Below are positions 49,635-59,696 of a stretch of 64,000 nucleotides of DNA, one piece after another. The stretch covers positions 30,359 through 94,358 of the forward strand of contig NZ_NCSM01000081.1 of assembly GCF_002224125.1 (NCBI RefSeq), given 5' to 3'. The notes below the pieces were generated by a model. The model was not told the origin of the DNA. It worked only from the letters and a program-made list of their open reading frames with translations, and searched no databases. The position numbers and the translations under genes are program-made. The DNA is from Streptomyces sp. NBS 14/10. Lineage in GTDB: Bacteria > Actinomycetota > Actinomycetes > Streptomycetales > Streptomycetaceae. The first letter of the stretch is position 1. Each line of letters starts with the position of its first letter.

Positions 49635-50917
49635 GCCGGACCACCAACCACCCCCTGCGCGCCGAACTCCGCCGCGGCGTCGGTCTGCCGGCCGGGGCCG
49701 CCACGCTGGCAGCCCTGCTGTTCGCCATGTACGACCGGGCCGACGGCTGGCTGACCGGCTGGACCGACACGACCGACATGCTGCGCAGCGCCGGGGTGAT
49801 CGTCGGCGCCCCACTGGCGGCCGCGGCCGCGTGCTGGCAGGGCGGCCGGGAGCGGCGGCGGGGGACCGAGGAACTGCTGGCCACGGTGTCGCGGGCCCGC
49901 CTGCGGCGGACCCTGCTGGCCGCGGCGCCCACCGTTCTGTGGCCGGTGGTCGGGTATCTGCTCACGGCCGCCGTGTGCCTGGCCGTGACCTGGCGGTACG
50001 CGAGCGATGTCGGCGGCCCGTACGCCTCGATGCTCGCGGCGGACGCGACGGCGATCGGTTCGCTCGCCGTGCTCGGGTTTCTCGTCGGCCGGCTCGTGCC
50101 GTGGCGGCTGGCCCCTCCCGTGGTGGCCTTCGTCGTCTTCGCTGTCGACCCCTTTGTCGCCAATCAGGACTCCCCCATCGCCTGGCTGAGCCCCGGCAAG
50201 GAGCATGTGTACGCCTGGGACCGGCCGGTGTGGTGGTTCGGCCCCGTCTCGATGGTGTGGCTGGCCGGGCCGGCCGCGGCGGCGCTGCTGGTCTACGCCA
50301 CCCGCCGCCGCGCCCGCGCGCTGGCGCTCGCGCCGCTCGCCGCCGCGGCCACCGCGGCCGTGCTGATCGTGCAGACGGGCGACGGCGTATGGCGCCCGGA
50401 CCCGGCGAGCGCGGCGCTGGTCTGCGACGACGGCGCGCCGCGCGTCTGCGCGTCGCGGACGCACGGCCGGATGCTGCCGGACGCGTCCGCGGCGCTGGCC
50501 GGGCTGAGCGCGAAACTGCGCGCCATCCCGAACGCCCCCACCCGCATCATCGAGAGCCGGGGCGATGGCCACCGGGCGCGCCGCACCGACGCGACGGTGT
50601 TCGGCTGGGACTACTACTTCCGGCGCAACCGGATCGTCGAGCCGGAGATGTTCGCGGCCAATGCCGCCCTCGGCGCGACGGCGCCGTCCTGCCCGGGCGT
50701 CTCGGACGCGGAGCGCTACAACGACCTCGGCCAGGCCGTCGCCGAATGGCTGGCGCCGATGCCCCGGCCCGAGCCGCCCGTCGGCCAGGACGCACCGGCC
50801 TACACCCGCGCGCTGGCGAAGATCAAGGCCATGCCCGACGCCGAACGCACCCGCTGGCTCGGCAGCTACTTCGCCGCCGTACGCTCCTGCCACCCCGAGC
50901 GGGTGACGGCCCTGTGA
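49631..50917 (+). CDS. ABC-2-type membrane protein with exterior domain
   Basis: A 428-residue protein with six or so membrane helices in its first 260 residues (LPAGAATLAALLFAMY, AGVIVGAPLAAAAACWQGG, LLAAAPTVLWPVVGYLLTAAVCL and others). An exterior C-terminal part of about 165 residues follows (DPASAALVCDDGAPRVCASRTHGRM through YFAAVRSCHPERV) containing paired Cys residues. ATG 49631 overlaps the ATPase stop (ATGA). It is the presumed permease. Confidence 0.8.
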   Translation: MSRTTNHPLRAELRRGVGLPAGAATLAALLFAMYDRADGWLTGWTDTTDMLRSAGVIVGAPLAAAAACWQGGRERRRGTEELLATVSRARLRRTLLAAAPTVLWPVVGYLLTAAVCLAVTWRYASDVGGPYASMLAADATAIGSLAVLGFLVGRLVPWRLAPPVVAFVVFAVDPFVANQDSPIAWLSPGKEHVYAWDRPVWWFGPVSMVWLAGPAAAALLVYATRRRARALALAPLAAAATAAVLIVQTGDGVWRPDPASAALVCDDGAPRVCASRTHGRMLPDASAALAGLSAKLRAIPNAPTRIIESRGDGHRARRTDATVFGWDYYFRRNRIVEPEMFAANAALGATAPSCPGVSDAERYNDLGQAVAEWLAPMPRPEPPVGQDAPAYTRALAKIKAMPDAERTRWLGSYFAAVRSCHPERVTAL

Positions 50918-51540
50918 GCCCCATGAACACGAATCTGCTGCTGTACGCGCGCTCGCGCGCCCTGCCCGTGACGATCGCCGTCCTGATCGCCGCCGCGCCC
51001 GCCACCGCCTGGTTCGCGGACTGGCTCGTCTCGGGGTCCGGCCTCGGGCCGCGGGCCCGCCTGCCGGTGGTCGTCCTCGCGCCGCTGCTGGTCTCCGCCG
51101 CGATCGGGGCGAGCCTGTACACCCACAGCGAGGAGCTGGACCGGACCGCCGTACGCCCCTGGTGGCCGCGGCGCGGCTGCCAGCTGCTGCTGCTCACGGC
51201 GGTGGCGGCGGGGCTGCTGGCGCTGGCCGTCCCGGGCGAGTCGCAGGTGTACGGGGCGTACGCCATGGCCCGTAACGTCCTGGGCTCCGTGGGGGTCACC
51301 GCGCTGGCCGCCGCGCTCATCGGCGCCCGGCTGAGCTGGCTTCCGATGCTCGTGCACACCGGCGCCGTCTACTTCACCGCGCGGGCCGAACCGGGTGGCT
51401 CCGGCGCGGTCTGGGCCTGGTCGGTCCAGCCGGGGCCGCAGCGGGCGGCGTGGTGGACGGCGGCCGCGCTGTTCGCCGCGGGCAGCTGCCTCTACGCGCT
51501 GCGCGGCGCCCGTCCGGAGGGCCCCGGCTCGCGCCGCTGA
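50914..51540 (+). CDS. Multi-pass membrane protein of ABC operon
   Basis: A 208-residue integral membrane protein with about six helices (PVTIAVLIAAAPATAWFADWL, LPVVVLAPLLVSAAIGASLY, QLLLLTAVAAGLLALAVPG, VGVTALAAALIGARLSWL and two more). GTG 50914 overlaps the permease stop (GTGA); ATG 50923 is possible. It may be a second permease subunit. Its last 49 bases overlap the end of the convergent rhomboid-like gene. Confidence 0.75.
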   Translation: MSPMNTNLLLYARSRALPVTIAVLIAAAPATAWFADWLVSGSGLGPRARLPVVVLAPLLVSAAIGASLYTHSEELDRTAVRPWWPRRGCQLLLLTAVAAGLLALAVPGESQVYGAYAMARNVLGSVGVTALAAALIGARLSWLPMLVHTGAVYFTARAEPGGSGAVWAWSVQPGPQRAAWWTAAALFAAGSCLYALRGARPEGPGSRR

Positions 51541-52334
51541 AGCTCGCGCCGCTGAACGGTCCGCCGCACATACGGCCAGCACAGGACGCCGGTCGTCAGG
51601 GCGAGCAGATGGCCCCAGTCGGTGAGCGGATCGGCGAACTCCAGCAGGTCCAGGACGAGCACCAGCGTGATCCCGCCGAGCAGCGTCCAGCGCAGCCGGG
51701 GCCACAGCAGCCCGGCGAGCGCGCCGGTGCACGCGAGCAGCCCGTAACTGATGCCGTAGTCGAGCCGGCGCAGCGAGCTGTCGGGCAGCTGCCCGGCGGC
51801 GACCGAGGCGGCCACGGGCAGCTCGGTCAGCAGCGTCGCCAGCACATGCCCGGCCAGAAACACCCCGGCGGTCCGCCAGCCGCCCAGCCGCCGCTCCAGC
51901 GCGCCCACCACGAGGAGGAAGGCCAGGATGTACGGCATCAGCACCCCGCCCGCGACCCACACCGCGCTGGCGACCAGCACCAGCACGGGCCGATCGGCGA
52001 GGTTCACGACATCGGTGCTGGAGTGGGTCAGTACGTCGTGCACGAGGTCCGGGTCCGCGAGCCGGGCGAACAGCCCGGTGACGACCAGGACCACGGCGTA
52101 ACCGAGCGTGAACGGCGTCCGCGCCGGACTGGGCACGGCCCGCGCCCATGTACGTACGGTGCGCGCGGCCGGGGCCGGGGCCGGGGAGAGCTGTGGTGTG
52201 GCGGCGTCGGGGGCCGCTGGGCCGGAGAGGGGGGCCGTGGCCGCGCGGCGGGCGGTGGCGCGGCAACGCTTCGGCGGGCGCAGAGCCCGGTGCGGTTGAC
52301 CGGCCGCCGTACCGACCGCTTGCGTCTCCGTCAC
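51492..52334 (-). CDS. Rhomboid-like membrane protein
   Basis: A 280-residue protein with about seven membrane helices after a 70-residue disordered N-terminus. Segments SLRRLDYGISYGLLACTGALAG and DWGHLLALTTGVLC recall the serine and histidine helices of rhomboids (GxSx and GH); whether it is an active protease is uncertain because spacing differs from the classic GxSG. GTG 52334 has AGGAAGGAG upstream. Its C-terminal codons lie opposite those of the previous gene. Confidence 0.7.
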   Translation of the reverse strand: MTETQAVGTAAGQPHRALRPPKRCRATARRAATAPLSGPAAPDAATPQLSPAPAPAARTVRTWARAVPSPARTPFTLGYAVVLVVTGLFARLADPDLVHDVLTHSSTDVVNLADRPVLVLVASAVWVAGGVLMPYILAFLLVVGALERRLGGWRTAGVFLAGHVLATLLTELPVAASVAAGQLPDSSLRRLDYGISYGLLACTGALAGLLWPRLRWTLLGGITLVLVLDLLEFADPLTDWGHLLALTTGVLCWPYVRRTVQRRELQRREPGPSGRAPRSA

Positions 52335-52505
52335 GCCGACGCTCCTTCCTCTTGCCGTCCCGGCTCTCTCCACGCCATCTCGTCACAACAACGGCCGGGC
52401 CGCATTTCATGTCACCAGCCCCGCAGTTGTGAACGCCGCCACATAGGTAGATTCGGCCCCAGCAGCCCCGAAGCCCCGGCAGCCCCCGGAAGGATCTTGC
52501 CCACC

Positions 52506-53252
52506 GTGCACCCGCCGTACGACACCGCAGCCGACCCCGACCGCCCCGTGACACTCGACCGTCGCGAGGGCCCGTACGGCGAGGTGGTGCTGCGCCGGCG
52601 CGGCGCGAGGGACCCCGGCCCCGACACCGACACCGCACAGCCCGTCTTCGAGATCATCGCCAACGGGTGCTTCCTGATGGACACCTCCGACGGCCGCTCC
52701 GAACGCCTTCTGATCCGCGCCGCGCTGAACGCCCTGCCCGCCGGCCGCCAGGCGCCCGCGCTGCTGATCGGCGGCCTGGGCGTCGGGTTCTCACTGGCCG
52801 AGGCGGCGGCCGAGCCGCGGTGGGGCCGGATCGCGGTGGTGGAGCGCGAGGAGGCGGTCATCGACTGGCACCGCACCGGCCCGCTGGGCCGGATCTCCGC
52901 CGCCGCGCTCGCCGATCCCCGTACCGAGGTCATCAAGGCCGATCTGGTCGCCCATCTGCACTCGGGCACGACAGCGGCGTCCGAGCCCTACGACGCGCTG
53001 TGCCTGGACATCGACAACGGCCCCGACTGGACGGTCACCGAGGACAACGACGGCCTCTACTCCCCCGCGGGTCTCGCCGCCTGCCGTACCCGCCTCGCCC
53101 CGGGCGGAGTGCTCGCGGTATGGTCCGCCCAGCCCTCGTCCGCCTTCGAGGAGGCTCTCCGGAATGCCGGTTTCACGGGGGTGCGGACCGAAGAGATCAG
53201 TGTTGCCCGAGGTGTCCCGGACGTGGTTCACCTCGCGATTCGAGGCGCGTAG
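52506..53252 (+). CDS. Spermidine-synthase-like SAM-binding protein
   Basis: A 248-residue protein of the spermidine synthase/methyltransferase fold. Motifs: APALLIGGLGVGFSLAEAAA (SAM loop), IAVVEREEAVIDWHR (acidic end of beta-2), YDALCLDIDNGPDWTV and LAPGGVLAVWSAQPSSAFEEAL. Many such orphan proteins lack the full polyamine site, so the true substrate is unknown. GTG 52506 follows GGAAGGA. Stands alone upstream of the two-component pair. Confidence 0.82.
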   Translation: MHPPYDTAADPDRPVTLDRREGPYGEVVLRRRGARDPGPDTDTAQPVFEIIANGCFLMDTSDGRSERLLIRAALNALPAGRQAPALLIGGLGVGFSLAEAAAEPRWGRIAVVEREEAVIDWHRTGPLGRISAAALADPRTEVIKADLVAHLHSGTTAASEPYDALCLDIDNGPDWTVTEDNDGLYSPAGLAACRTRLAPGGVLAVWSAQPSSAFEEALRNAGFTGVRTEEISVARGVPDVVHLAIRGA

Positions 53253-53354
53253 CCGAGCCGCGTAGGCTGCCTTTACGCTGCTTGCCAGCGCGCGCGGCCG
53301 GGCAATTGACCAGCCAGGAGCCGCGGTTTCACGGAACAACGCAGGGGCGGGCGC

Positions 53355-54095
53355 ATGGAGCAGACTCACAGCAGCCACAACGGAGCCGCCACGACCACGC
53401 CGGGAGCACAGCGCCGGGTCCTGGTCGTCGAGGACGATCCGACCATAGTGGACGCCATCGCGGCCCGGCTGCGCGCCGAGGGGTTCCAGGTGCAGACGGC
53501 CGGGGACGGCCCGGCGGCCGTCGATACGGCCGAGGCGTGGCAGCCGGATCTGCTGGTGCTCGATGTGATGCTGCCCGGGTTCGACGGCCTTGAGGTCTGC
53601 CGCCGGGTGCAGGCCAGGCGCCCGGTACCGGTGCTGATGCTGACCGCGCGCGACGACGAGACCGACATGCTGGTGGGCCTGGGCGTCGGCGCCGACGACT
53701 ACATGACCAAGCCGTTCTCCATGCGCGAACTGGCCGCGCGGGTGCATGTGCTGCTCAGACGCGTCGAGCGAGCGGCGCTTGCCGCGCACACCCCGCGCAG
53801 CGGCATTCTGCGCCTGGGCGAGCTGGAGATCGACCACGCGCAGCGCCGGGTGCGGGTGCGCAACGTGGATGTGCACCTCACCCCGACCGAGTTCGATCTG
53901 CTGGTCTGTCTGGCCAACACGCCGCGCGCGGTGCTCTCCCGGGAGCAGCTGCTCGCGGAGGTCTGGGACTGGGCGGACGCCTCGGGCACCCGGACCGTGG
54001 ACAGCCATATCAAGGCGCTGCGCCGGAAGATCGGCGCGGAGCGGATCCGTACGGTGCACGGCGTGGGATACGCCCTGGAGACCCCGGCGGCATGA
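53355..54095 (+). CDS. OmpR-family response regulator
   Basis: A 246-residue transcription factor. The receiver has acidic VVEDDP (26-28), phosphoacceptor Asp70 in LLVLDVMLPG and Lys119 in YMTKPFSM. A winged-helix output domain follows (NVDVHLTPTEFDLLVCLANTPRAVLSREQLLAEVWDW, RTVDSHIKALRRKIG). ATG 53355. It overlaps the kinase gene (ATGA), a typical two-component operon. Target genes are unknown. Confidence 0.94.
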   Translation: MEQTHSSHNGAATTTPGAQRRVLVVEDDPTIVDAIAARLRAEGFQVQTAGDGPAAVDTAEAWQPDLLVLDVMLPGFDGLEVCRRVQARRPVPVLMLTARDDETDMLVGLGVGADDYMTKPFSMRELAARVHVLLRRVERAALAAHTPRSGILRLGELEIDHAQRRVRVRNVDVHLTPTEFDLLVCLANTPRAVLSREQLLAEVWDWADASGTRTVDSHIKALRRKIGAERIRTVHGVGYALETPAA

Positions 54096-55381
54096 GGCCC
54101 TCGGGCCGCCGGACGGCCGTCTGGAGCCGCATAACCTGGCGCCGCGAGACCTGGCGCCGCATGACCTCGCGCCGCGAGGCCCGGCGCCGCGAGACCTGGC
54201 GCCACACCTGGCGTGAGACCTGGCGTGAGACCTGGCGCGCCGCCTGGGGCCGCAAGTGGGACCGGCTGTGGGACCGGCTGTGGGAGGCCCTGAAGCCGTT
54301 CGACCCGTACCGGTCGGTGAAGGCCGCGCTGGGCGCGCTGGTCATCGGCTCGGTGATCATCACCACGCTGCTGGTGTTCGCCGCGATGCACTCGGACACC
54401 GAGCTGCGCATCATCACCATCTTCTCGATCATCGCCTCGCTGCTGATCACCCAGTTCGTGGCGCACGGCCTGACCGCCCCGCTGGACGAGATGACCGAGG
54501 TCACCCGGGCGATGGCGCACGGCGACTACACCCGCCGGGTGAGCGCGGCCCAGCGGGGGGACGAGTTCGGCGCCCTGGCGACCTCCTTCAACCGGATGGC
54601 CGCCGACCTGGAGGCGGTGGACACCCAGCGCAAGGAGATGGTCGCGAACGTCTCCCATGAGCTGCGCACCCCGATCGCGGCGCTGCGCGCGGTCCTGGAG
54701 AACGTCGTGGACGGGGTCTCGGAGGCCGACCCGGAGACGATGCGCATCGCGCTGCGCCAGACCGAGCGGCTGGGCCGGCTGGTCGAGCAGCTGCTCGACC
54801 TGTCCCGGCTGGACAAGGGTGTGGTGCCGCTGTACGCGCGGCGCTTCGAGGTCTGGCCGTATCTGGCCGGGATCCTCAAGGAGGCCAGCATGGCCAAGAG
54901 CGCGTACGCGGCCGGCAGCTCGGGCGCGCACGCCCGCAAGGACGTCCACCTCAACCTGGACGTCTTCCCGTCCGATCTGGCCGGGCACGCCGATGTGGAG
55001 CGGCTGCACCAGGTCGTGGCGAATCTCATCGACAACGCCGTGAAGCACTCCCCGGCGCACGGCCGCGTCACCGTACGGGCGCGGCGCGGCGAGGGGCCGG
55101 AGAGCCTGGAGCTGGAGGTCCTGGACGAGGGCCCGGGGATCCCGGAGGCCGAGCGCCACCGGGTCTTCGAGCGCTTCAACCGGGGCGGCCCGTCCGCGCA
55201 GGGCGGAAAGCCGGGCGCGCCGCGCGGACCGGGGCAGGGCAGCGACGGCGGTACGGGTCTCGGTCTGGCCATCGCGCGGTGGGCGGTGGATCTGCACGGG
55301 GGGCGGATAGGCGTGGCCGAGTCGCCCCGGGGCTGCCGGATCAAGGTCAGCCTGCCGGGGACCCTCTCCAAAGAGCCCTGA
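54092..55381 (+). CDS. Sensor histidine kinase with Trp/Arg-repeat N-terminus
   Basis: A 429-residue kinase. Residues 12-66 are a cytoplasmic repeat of W-R-R-E-T-W type; two membrane helices (78-98 and 104-124) enclose only about five external residues, so there is no periplasmic sensor. HAMP follows (about 125-178), His189 in NVSHELRTP, N-box LIDNAVKHSP, DEGPGIP and GTGLGLAIA. It phosphorylates the regulator encoded just upstream. It probably senses membrane state or an intramembrane partner. Confidence 0.92.
   Translation: MRPSGRRTAVWSRITWRRETWRRMTSRREARRRETWRHTWRETWRETWRAAWGRKWDRLWDRLWEALKPFDPYRSVKAALGALVIGSVIITTLLVFAAMHSDTELRIITIFSIIASLLITQFVAHGLTAPLDEMTEVTRAMAHGDYTRRVSAAQRGDEFGALATSFNRMAADLEAVDTQRKEMVANVSHELRTPIAALRAVLENVVDGVSEADPETMRIALRQTERLGRLVEQLLDLSRLDKGVVPLYARRFEVWPYLAGILKEASMAKSAYAAGSSGAHARKDVHLNLDVFPSDLAGHADVERLHQVVANLIDNAVKHSPAHGRVTVRARRGEGPESLELEVLDEGPGIPEAERHRVFERFNRGGPSAQGGKPGAPRGPGQGSDGGTGLGLAIARWAVDLHGGRIGVAESPRGCRIKVSLPGTLSKEP
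54134..54240 (+). repeat. Short tandem repeats encoding Trp/Arg segment
   Basis: Repeated ACCTGGCGCCGCGAG-type units of 15-18 bp in the kinase gene, keeping the reading frame and giving the T-W-R-x-E segment. Confidence 0.7.
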
Positions 55382-55465
55382 CCGCTAACGGGCCCCGAGA
55401 CCACTGACGCGCCGCCGGTCTCTGGCAGATCTTCTGGACGAACCCGAGCCCCACAGAGATCAAAA

Positions 55466-55483
55466 TTGACGTAAAGTCGTCAA
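55466..55483. promoter_or_regulatory. Palindrome TTGACG-N6-CGTCAA upstream of kgd
   Basis: Perfect 6-bp arms 55466-55471 and 55478-55483, about 240 bases before kgd within a 338-base gap (55382-55719). CGCACAT repeats follow nearby. Candidate operator; the rest of the gap shows no gene. Confidence 0.4.
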
Positions 55484-55719
55484 CGGCGGCGCACATGCGT
55501 CGACGGTCGCGCACATCCGAGCGGGTGTGGGCGCATTTTCGCGTTCCCGTCGCGCACGAGAACCAGCGGTGATTCCCGCCATCTCAGGCCCCGAAACCAG
55601 CCGATCAATGTGACTTGCGCGACGATGACCAGTGCGGCCTGCACGTAAGGGGCTGAGGGGCGTAGCCTTTATTCCCGCTGTCCACCACCTTTAGGAAGCG
55701 GAAGAGGGCGGTTGCCGCC

Positions 55720-58700
55720 GTGTCGCCACAGTCCCCCAACAGTTCGAGCGTCTCGACCGACCAGCAGGACGGTCAGGGGAGTAACCCTGCCGCCGCGTTC
55801 GGCCCCAACGAGTGGCTCGTCGACGAGATCTACCAGCAGTACCTCCAGGACCCGAACTCGGTCGACCGAGCCTGGTGGGACTTCTTCGCCGACTACAAGC
55901 CGGGCCAGGACACCAGCTCCGCGGTGTCGGGGTCCCCGGCGGCTCCGACGGCCCCGCCGGCCCCGGCCGCTGCGGGGGCGGCCGGTACCGGCGCCGCCGC
56001 GCCGGCCCCGGTGAGCAACGGTGCCGCCCCGGCTCCGGCGAAGCCCGCCGCCCAGGCCGCCCCGGCCCCTGCTCCGGTCAAGCCCGCGGCTCCGGCCCCG
56101 GTCGCCGCACCGGCGAAGGCCGCGCCCGCGCCCGCGAAGGCCGCAGCCGCGCCCGCCGCCAAGGCCGCCGAACCGGCCGCCCCGGGCGCCGGTCCGGAGT
56201 ACGTCACGCTGCGTGGCCCCTCGGCCGCCGTCGCGAAGAACATGAACGCCAGCCTCCAGCTGCCGACGGCCACCTCCGTGCGCGCCGTCCCGGTCAAGCT
56301 GCTGTTCGACAACCGCATCGTCATCAACAACCACCTCAAGCGCGCCCGCGGCGGCAAGGTGTCCTTCACGCACCTGATCGGCTACGCCATGGTGCAGGCG
56401 CTGAAGGCGATGCCCTCGATGAACCACTCGTTCACCGAGAAGGACGGCAAGCCGACCCTGGTCAAGCCCGAGCACGTCAACCTCGGCCTCGCCATCGACC
56501 TGGTCAAGCCCAACGGCGACCGCCAGCTCGTCGTCGCGGCGATCAAGAAGGCCGAGACGCTGAACTTCTTCGAGTTCTGGCAGGCCTACGAGGACATCGT
56601 CCGCCGCGCCCGCGCGAACAAGCTGACGATGGAGGACTTCACCGGCGTCACGGCCTCCCTGACCAACCCGGGCGGCATCGGCACCGTGCACTCCGTGCCG
56701 CGGCTGATGCCCGGACAGGGCCTGATCATCGGCGTCGGCGCCATGGAGTACCCGGCCGAGTTCCAGGGCACGTCGCAGGACACCCTGAACAAGCTGGGCA
56801 TCTCCAAGGTCATGACGCTGACCAGCACCTATGACCACCGGGTGATCCAGGGCGCCGCCTCCGGCGAGTTCCTGCGGATCATGAGCCAGCTGCTGCTCGG
56901 CGAGAACGACTTCTACGACGAGATCTTCAAGGCGCTGCGGATCCCGTACGAGCCGGTCCGCTGGCTGCGCGACATCGACGTCTCGCACGACGACGACGTC
57001 ACCAAGGCCGCGCGCGTCTTCGACCTGATCCACTCCTACCGGGTCCGCGGCCATGTCATGGCCGACACCGACCCGCTGGAGTACCGCCAGCGCAAGCACC
57101 CCGACCTGGACATCATCGAGCACGGCCTCACCCTGTGGGACCTGGAGCGCGAGTTCGCGGTCGGCGGCTTCGCCGGCAAGACGATGATGAACCTGCGCGA
57201 CATCCTGGGCGTGCTGCGCGACTCGTACTGCCGCACCACCGGCATCGAGTTCATGCACATCCAGGACCCGAAGCAGCGCAAGTGGATCCAGGACCGGGTG
57301 GAGCGTCCGCACGCCAAGCCGGAGCGCGACGAGCAGCTGCGGATCCTGCGCCGGCTCAACGCGGCCGAGGCGTTCGAGACCTTCCTTCAGACGAAGTACG
57401 TCGGCCAGAAGCGCTTCTCGCTGGAGGGCGGCGAGTCCGTCATCCCGCTGCTCGACGCCGTGCTGGACGCGGCCGCCGAGTCGCGCCTGGACGAGGTCGT
57501 CATCGGCATGGCCCACCGCGGCCGGCTCAACGTCCTCGCCAACATCGTCGGCAAGTCGTACGCGCAGATCTTCCGCGAGTTCGAGGGCAACCTCGACCCG
57601 AAGTCGATGCACGGCTCCGGCGACGTGAAGTACCACCTGGGCGCCGAGGGCACCTTCACCGGCCTGGACGGCGAGCAGATCGCCGTCTCGCTGACCGCCA
57701 ACCCCTCCCACCTGGAGGCGGTGGACCCGGTCCTGGAGGGCGTGGTCCGCGCCAAGCAGGACATCATCGGCAAGGCCGGCACCGACTTCACCGTCCTGCC
57801 CGTCGCCCTGCACGGCGACGCCGCCTTCGCGGGCCAGGGCGTCGTGGCCGAGACGCTGAACATGTCGCAGCTGCGCGGCTACCGCACCGGCGGCACCGTG
57901 CACATCGTCATCAACAACCAGGTCGGCTTCACCGCCGCCCCGGCCGCGTCCCGCTCCTCGATGTACGCCACGGACGTCGCGCGCATGATCGAGGCGCCGA
58001 TCTTCCACGTCAACGGCGACGACCCGGAGGCCGTGGTGCGCGTCGCGCGCCTCGCCTTCGAGTTCCGCCAGGCGTTCAACAAGGACGTGGTCATCGACCT
58101 CATCTGCTACCGCCGCCGCGGTCACAACGAGACCGACAACCCCGGCTTCACCCAGCCGCTGATGTACGACCTGATCGACAAGAAGCGCTCGGTGCGCAAG
58201 CTCTACACCGAGTCGCTGATCGGTCGCGGCGACATCACCCTGGAAGAGGCCGAGCAGGCGCTGCAGGACTTCCAGGGCCAGCTGGAGAAGGTCTTCACCG
58301 AGGTCCGCGACGCCACCTCGCACCCGGCCCCGACCGCGGTCCCCGAGCCTCAGCCGGAGTTCCCTGTGGCGGTCTCCACGGCCGTCAGCCAGGAGGTCGT
58401 CAAGCGGATCGCCGAGTCCCAGGTCAACATCCCCGACCGGATCACCGTCCACCCGCGGCTGTACCCGCAGCTCCAGCGGCGCGCGGCGATGATCGAGGAC
58501 GACACGATCGACTGGGGCATGGGCGAGACCCTGGCCATCGGCTCGCTGCTGATGGAGGGCACCCCCGTCCGGCTGGCCGGCCAGGACTCCCGCCGCGGCA
58601 CCTTCGGCCAGCGCCACGCGGTGCTGGTGGACCGGGAGACCGGCGAGGACTACACCCCGCTGCTCTACCTCACCGACGAGCAGGCCCGCTACAACGTCTA

Positions 58701-59556
58701 CGACTCGCTGCTCAGCGAGTACGCGGCGATGGGCTTCGAGTACGGCTACTCGCTGGCCCGGCCGGACGCGCTGGTCATGTGGGAGGCCCAGTTCGGTGAC
58801 TTCGTCAACGGCGCGCAGACGATCGTCGACGAGTTCATCAGCTCGGCCGAGCAGAAGTGGGGCCAGACCTCCGGCGTCACGCTGCTGCTCCCGCACGGCT
58901 ACGAGGGCCAGGGCCCGGACCACTCCTCGGCCCGTATCGAGCGCTTCCTCCAGCTGTGCGGGCAGAACAACATGACGGTCGCCGCGCCGACGCTGCCGTC
59001 GAACTACTTCCACCTGCTGCGCTGGCAGGTCCACAACCCGCACCACAAGCCGCTGGTCGTCTTCACCCCGAAGTCGATGCTGCGTCTGAAGGCGGCGGCC
59101 TCCAAGACCGAGGAGTTCCTGAACGGCGCCTTCCGCCCGGTCATCGGCGACGAGACGGTCGACCCGGCCGCGGTCCGCAAGGTCGTCTTCACCTCGGGCA
59201 AGGTCTACTACGACCTGGCCGCCGAGCGGGACAAGCGCGGGCTGACGGACACGGCCATCATCCGGCTGGAGCGGCTGTACCCGCTGCCGGGCGCCGAGCT
59301 GCAGGCCGAGATCGCCAAGTACTCCGGCGTCCAGAAGTTCGTCTGGGCGCAGGAGGAGCCGGCGAACCAGGGCGCGTGGCCGTTCGTCGCGCTCAACCTG
59401 ATCGACCACCTGGAGCTCTCGGTGGGCGCTGATCTGCCGGCCTCCGAGCGGCTCGTCCGGGTGTCCCGGCCGCACTCCTCCTCCCCGGCGGTGGGGTCGA
59501 ACAAGCGGCACCAGGCGGAGCAGCAGGCGCTGGCCAGCGAGGTCTTCGAGATCTGA
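55720..59556 (+). CDS. kgd: Multifunctional 2-oxoglutarate decarboxylase/dehydrogenase (E1/E2-like, Kgd)
   Basis: A 1278-residue TCA-cycle enzyme in the actinobacterial fused form. A short E1-like N-terminus ([26 protein letters not shown]) is followed by an Ala/Pro linker (about 65-155), a 2-oxoacid acyltransferase-like domain with DHRVIQG (His373), and a TPP-dependent E1 core with [67 protein letters not shown] and [22 protein letters not shown]. It makes succinyl-CoA with E2/E3, or succinic semialdehyde. GTG 55720. Terminator at 59588-59628. Confidence 0.97.
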   Translation: MSPQSPNSSSVSTDQQDGQGSNPAAAFGPNEWLVDEIYQQYLQDPNSVDRAWWDFFADYKPGQDTSSAVSGSPAAPTAPPAPAAAGAAGTGAAAPAPVSNGAAPAPAKPAAQAAPAPAPVKPAAPAPVAAPAKAAPAPAKAAAAPAAKAAEPAAPGAGPEYVTLRGPSAAVAKNMNASLQLPTATSVRAVPVKLLFDNRIVINNHLKRARGGKVSFTHLIGYAMVQALKAMPSMNHSFTEKDGKPTLVKPEHVNLGLAIDLVKPNGDRQLVVAAIKKAETLNFFEFWQAYEDIVRRARANKLTMEDFTGVTASLTNPGGIGTVHSVPRLMPGQGLIIGVGAMEYPAEFQGTSQDTLNKLGISKVMTLTSTYDHRVIQGAASGEFLRIMSQLLLGENDFYDEIFKALRIPYEPVRWLRDIDVSHDDDVTKAARVFDLIHSYRVRGHVMADTDPLEYRQRKHPDLDIIEHGLTLWDLEREFAVGGFAGKTMMNLRDILGVLRDSYCRTTGIEFMHIQDPKQRKWIQDRVERPHAKPERDEQLRILRRLNAAEAFETFLQTKYVGQKRFSLEGGESVIPLLDAVLDAAAESRLDEVVIGMAHRGRLNVLANIVGKSYAQIFREFEGNLDPKSMHGSGDVKYHLGAEGTFTGLDGEQIAVSLTANPSHLEAVDPVLEGVVRAKQDIIGKAGTDFTVLPVALHGDAAFAGQGVVAETLNMSQLRGYRTGGTVHIVINNQVGFTAAPAASRSSMYATDVARMIEAPIFHVNGDDPEAVVRVARLAFEFRQAFNKDVVIDLICYRRRGHNETDNPGFTQPLMYDLIDKKRSVRKLYTESLIGRGDITLEEAEQALQDFQGQLEKVFTEVRDATSHPAPTAVPEPQPEFPVAVSTAVSQEVVKRIAESQVNIPDRITVHPRLYPQLQRRAAMIEDDTIDWGMGETLAIGSLLMEGTPVRLAGQDSRRGTFGQRHAVLVDRETGEDYTPLLYLTDEQARYNVYDSLLSEYAAMGFEYGYSLARPDALVMWEAQFGDFVNGAQTIVDEFISSAEQKWGQTSGVTLLLPHGYEGQGPDHSSARIERFLQLCGQNNMTVAAPTLPSNYFHLLRWQVHNPHHKPLVVFTPKSMLRLKAAASKTEEFLNGAFRPVIGDETVDPAAVRKVVFTSGKVYYDLAAERDKRGLTDTAIIRLERLYPLPGAELQAEIAKYSGVQKFVWAQEEPANQGAWPFVALNLIDHLELSVGADLPASERLVRVSRPHSSSPAVGSNKRHQAEQQALASEVFEI

Positions 59557-59587
59557 CCTGCCCTGAGGCTGTCAGCTGTAGCTGTAC

Positions 59588-59628
59588 GGAAGGCCCGGCT
59601 CCCGCGCGATGCGGGAGCCGGGCCTTCC
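59588..59628 (+). terminator. Strong terminator after kgd
   Basis: A perfect 18-bp stem (59588-59605 with 59611-59628) and a GCGAT loop, 31 bases after the kgd stop. Core GGCCCGGCTCCCGC. Confidence 0.95.
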
Positions 59629-59696
59629 GGCTTCCGGACCGGCGCCGAGATGTGACGGACCGGGCTCAGGCCGAGGATGGGAGCAGAGGTGCGCCC

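Noticed and set aside
55669..59511. 1280-codon open frame on the - strand
   Set aside because: Exact shadow of kgd.
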